Assembly (NCBI GenBank): GCA_021812735.1
Contig: JAKAMV010000520.1
Coordinates: 1-7,236, forward strand
Length of the DNA stretch: 7,236 bases
Direction of reading: 5' to 3'
Source: Chloroflexota bacterium
GTDB lineage: Bacteria > Chloroflexota > Limnocylindria > Limnocylindrales > CSP1-4
Shown here: positions 7,074-7,236 of the stretch, in pieces
Layout of the letters: every line of letters starts with the position of its first letter
Numbering within the stretch: the first letter of the stretch is position 1
Notes under the pieces: generated by a model
Seen by the model: only the letters and a program-made list of their open reading frames with translations
The model's database searches: none
What the model was told of the DNA's origin: nothing
Made by a program: the position numbers and the translations under genes

Positions 7074-7145
7074 GGTCAGGGGCCGGTTGCCCCGCCTTCC
7101 CGTCGGTAGTCCATCACGGCCACCGGGGCCCTCCTCCTGCCACTT

Positions 7146-7188
7146 CTCGGCAGGCTCTCAGGTGCGGCTCAGGTGGCCGTCTGATCAT
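7146..7188 (+). promoter_or_regulatory. tandem 11-bp CTCAG array and -10, rightward
   Basis: CTCGG (7146), CTCAGGTG (7157) and CTCAGGTG (7168) are spaced exactly 11 bp apart, the last two as perfect 8-bp repeats. GATCAT (7183-7188) begins 15 bases after the last half-site and fits NANNNT; TGAT--T stands at the same offset as in the 663-716 array. Transcription would begin near 7195, exactly at an ATG, implying a leaderless mRNA. The layout matches OmpR/PhoB-type activated promoters. Confidence 0.65.
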
Positions 7189-7194
7189 GCGGCC

Positions 7195-7236
7195 ATGGAG
7201 CACCAGGCCGTCCCGTTTCAGCCGGGACGCCCGGAG
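7195..7236 (+). CDS. possible 5' end of a gene leaving the window
   Basis: Fourteen codons (MEHQAVPFQPGRPE) are open to the window edge. The ATG coincides with the transcription start predicted from the array just upstream, which would make the message leaderless; no ribosome binding site precedes it at normal distance. An alternative ATG at 7187 in another frame is also open, with AGGTGG ten bases before it, but reads a less natural Arg-rich peptide. Within the frame, CGTCCCG (7209-7215) and CGGGACG (7223-7229) are an inverted repeat. Product unknown. Confidence 0.35.
   Translation, partial: MEHQAVPFQPGRPE

Noticed and set aside
7079..7093. GGGGC-5-GCCCC hairpin after the cupredoxin stop as a terminator
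   Set aside because: Only a 5-bp stem and no T-tract; such stems arise often at this G+C.

Overview
This window comes from a bacterium with very high G+C (about 70% by eye, codon third positions almost all G or C). The MetX resembles the Thermus/Chloroflexota branch, and the P-type ATPase N-terminus is of a kind seen in Actinomycetota and Chloroflexota. An uncultured high-GC Chloroflexota or Actinomycetota lineage is the most likely source; this is inference, since there is no marker gene beyond a NuoB tail.

Layout. (1) 1-161 (+): the 3' end of nuoB (complex I), not followed by nuoC. (2) 386-631 (-): a small Trp-rich protein of unknown function with an excellent ribosome binding site and a striking repeat-type promoter (663-716). 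(3) 975-2731 (-): a compact set of four genes read right to left: a copper-ATPase remnant (metal-binding N-terminus joined directly to what looks like the last few residues of the ATPase), a 100-aa hypothetical protein, a multi-pass membrane protein and a YHS-domain metal protein with a His-rich tail. (4) 2738-3460: a gene-free control region with two divergent tandem-repeat promoters, a 9-bp inverted repeat, and a structured leader with a strong terminator-like hairpin. (5) 3461-6012 (+): metY and metX, overlapping by 4 bp, which together convert homoserine to homocysteine by direct sulfhydrylation. (6) 6115-7073 (+): a SHOCT-domain membrane peptide and a secreted type-1 copper cupredoxin, overlapping by 1 bp. 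(7) 7146-7236 (+): another tandem-repeat promoter and the first codons of a gene that leaves the window.

The main discovery is a shared promoter design at four places (663-716 minus, 2846-2888 minus, 2953-2995 plus, 7146-7188 plus). Each has three or four CTCAG-like half-sites exactly 11 bp apart. In each, an A lies 16 bases and a T 20 bases after the first base of the last half-site, matching an NANNNT -10 element. This is the layout of promoters activated by OmpR/PhoB-family response regulators, so the window appears to show part of an uncharacterised regulon that includes a copper-related operon. The regulator itself is not in the window.

A second point of interest is the metY leader. It holds a 12-bp stem followed by a T-rich stretch, preceded by an exact duplicate of the stem's 5' arm and by a possible leaderless mini-ORF containing Met-Cys-Met. 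Together these suggest control of methionine synthesis by transcription attenuation. A third is the internally deleted ATPase, which is still an intact, translatable reading frame at the head of its operon.
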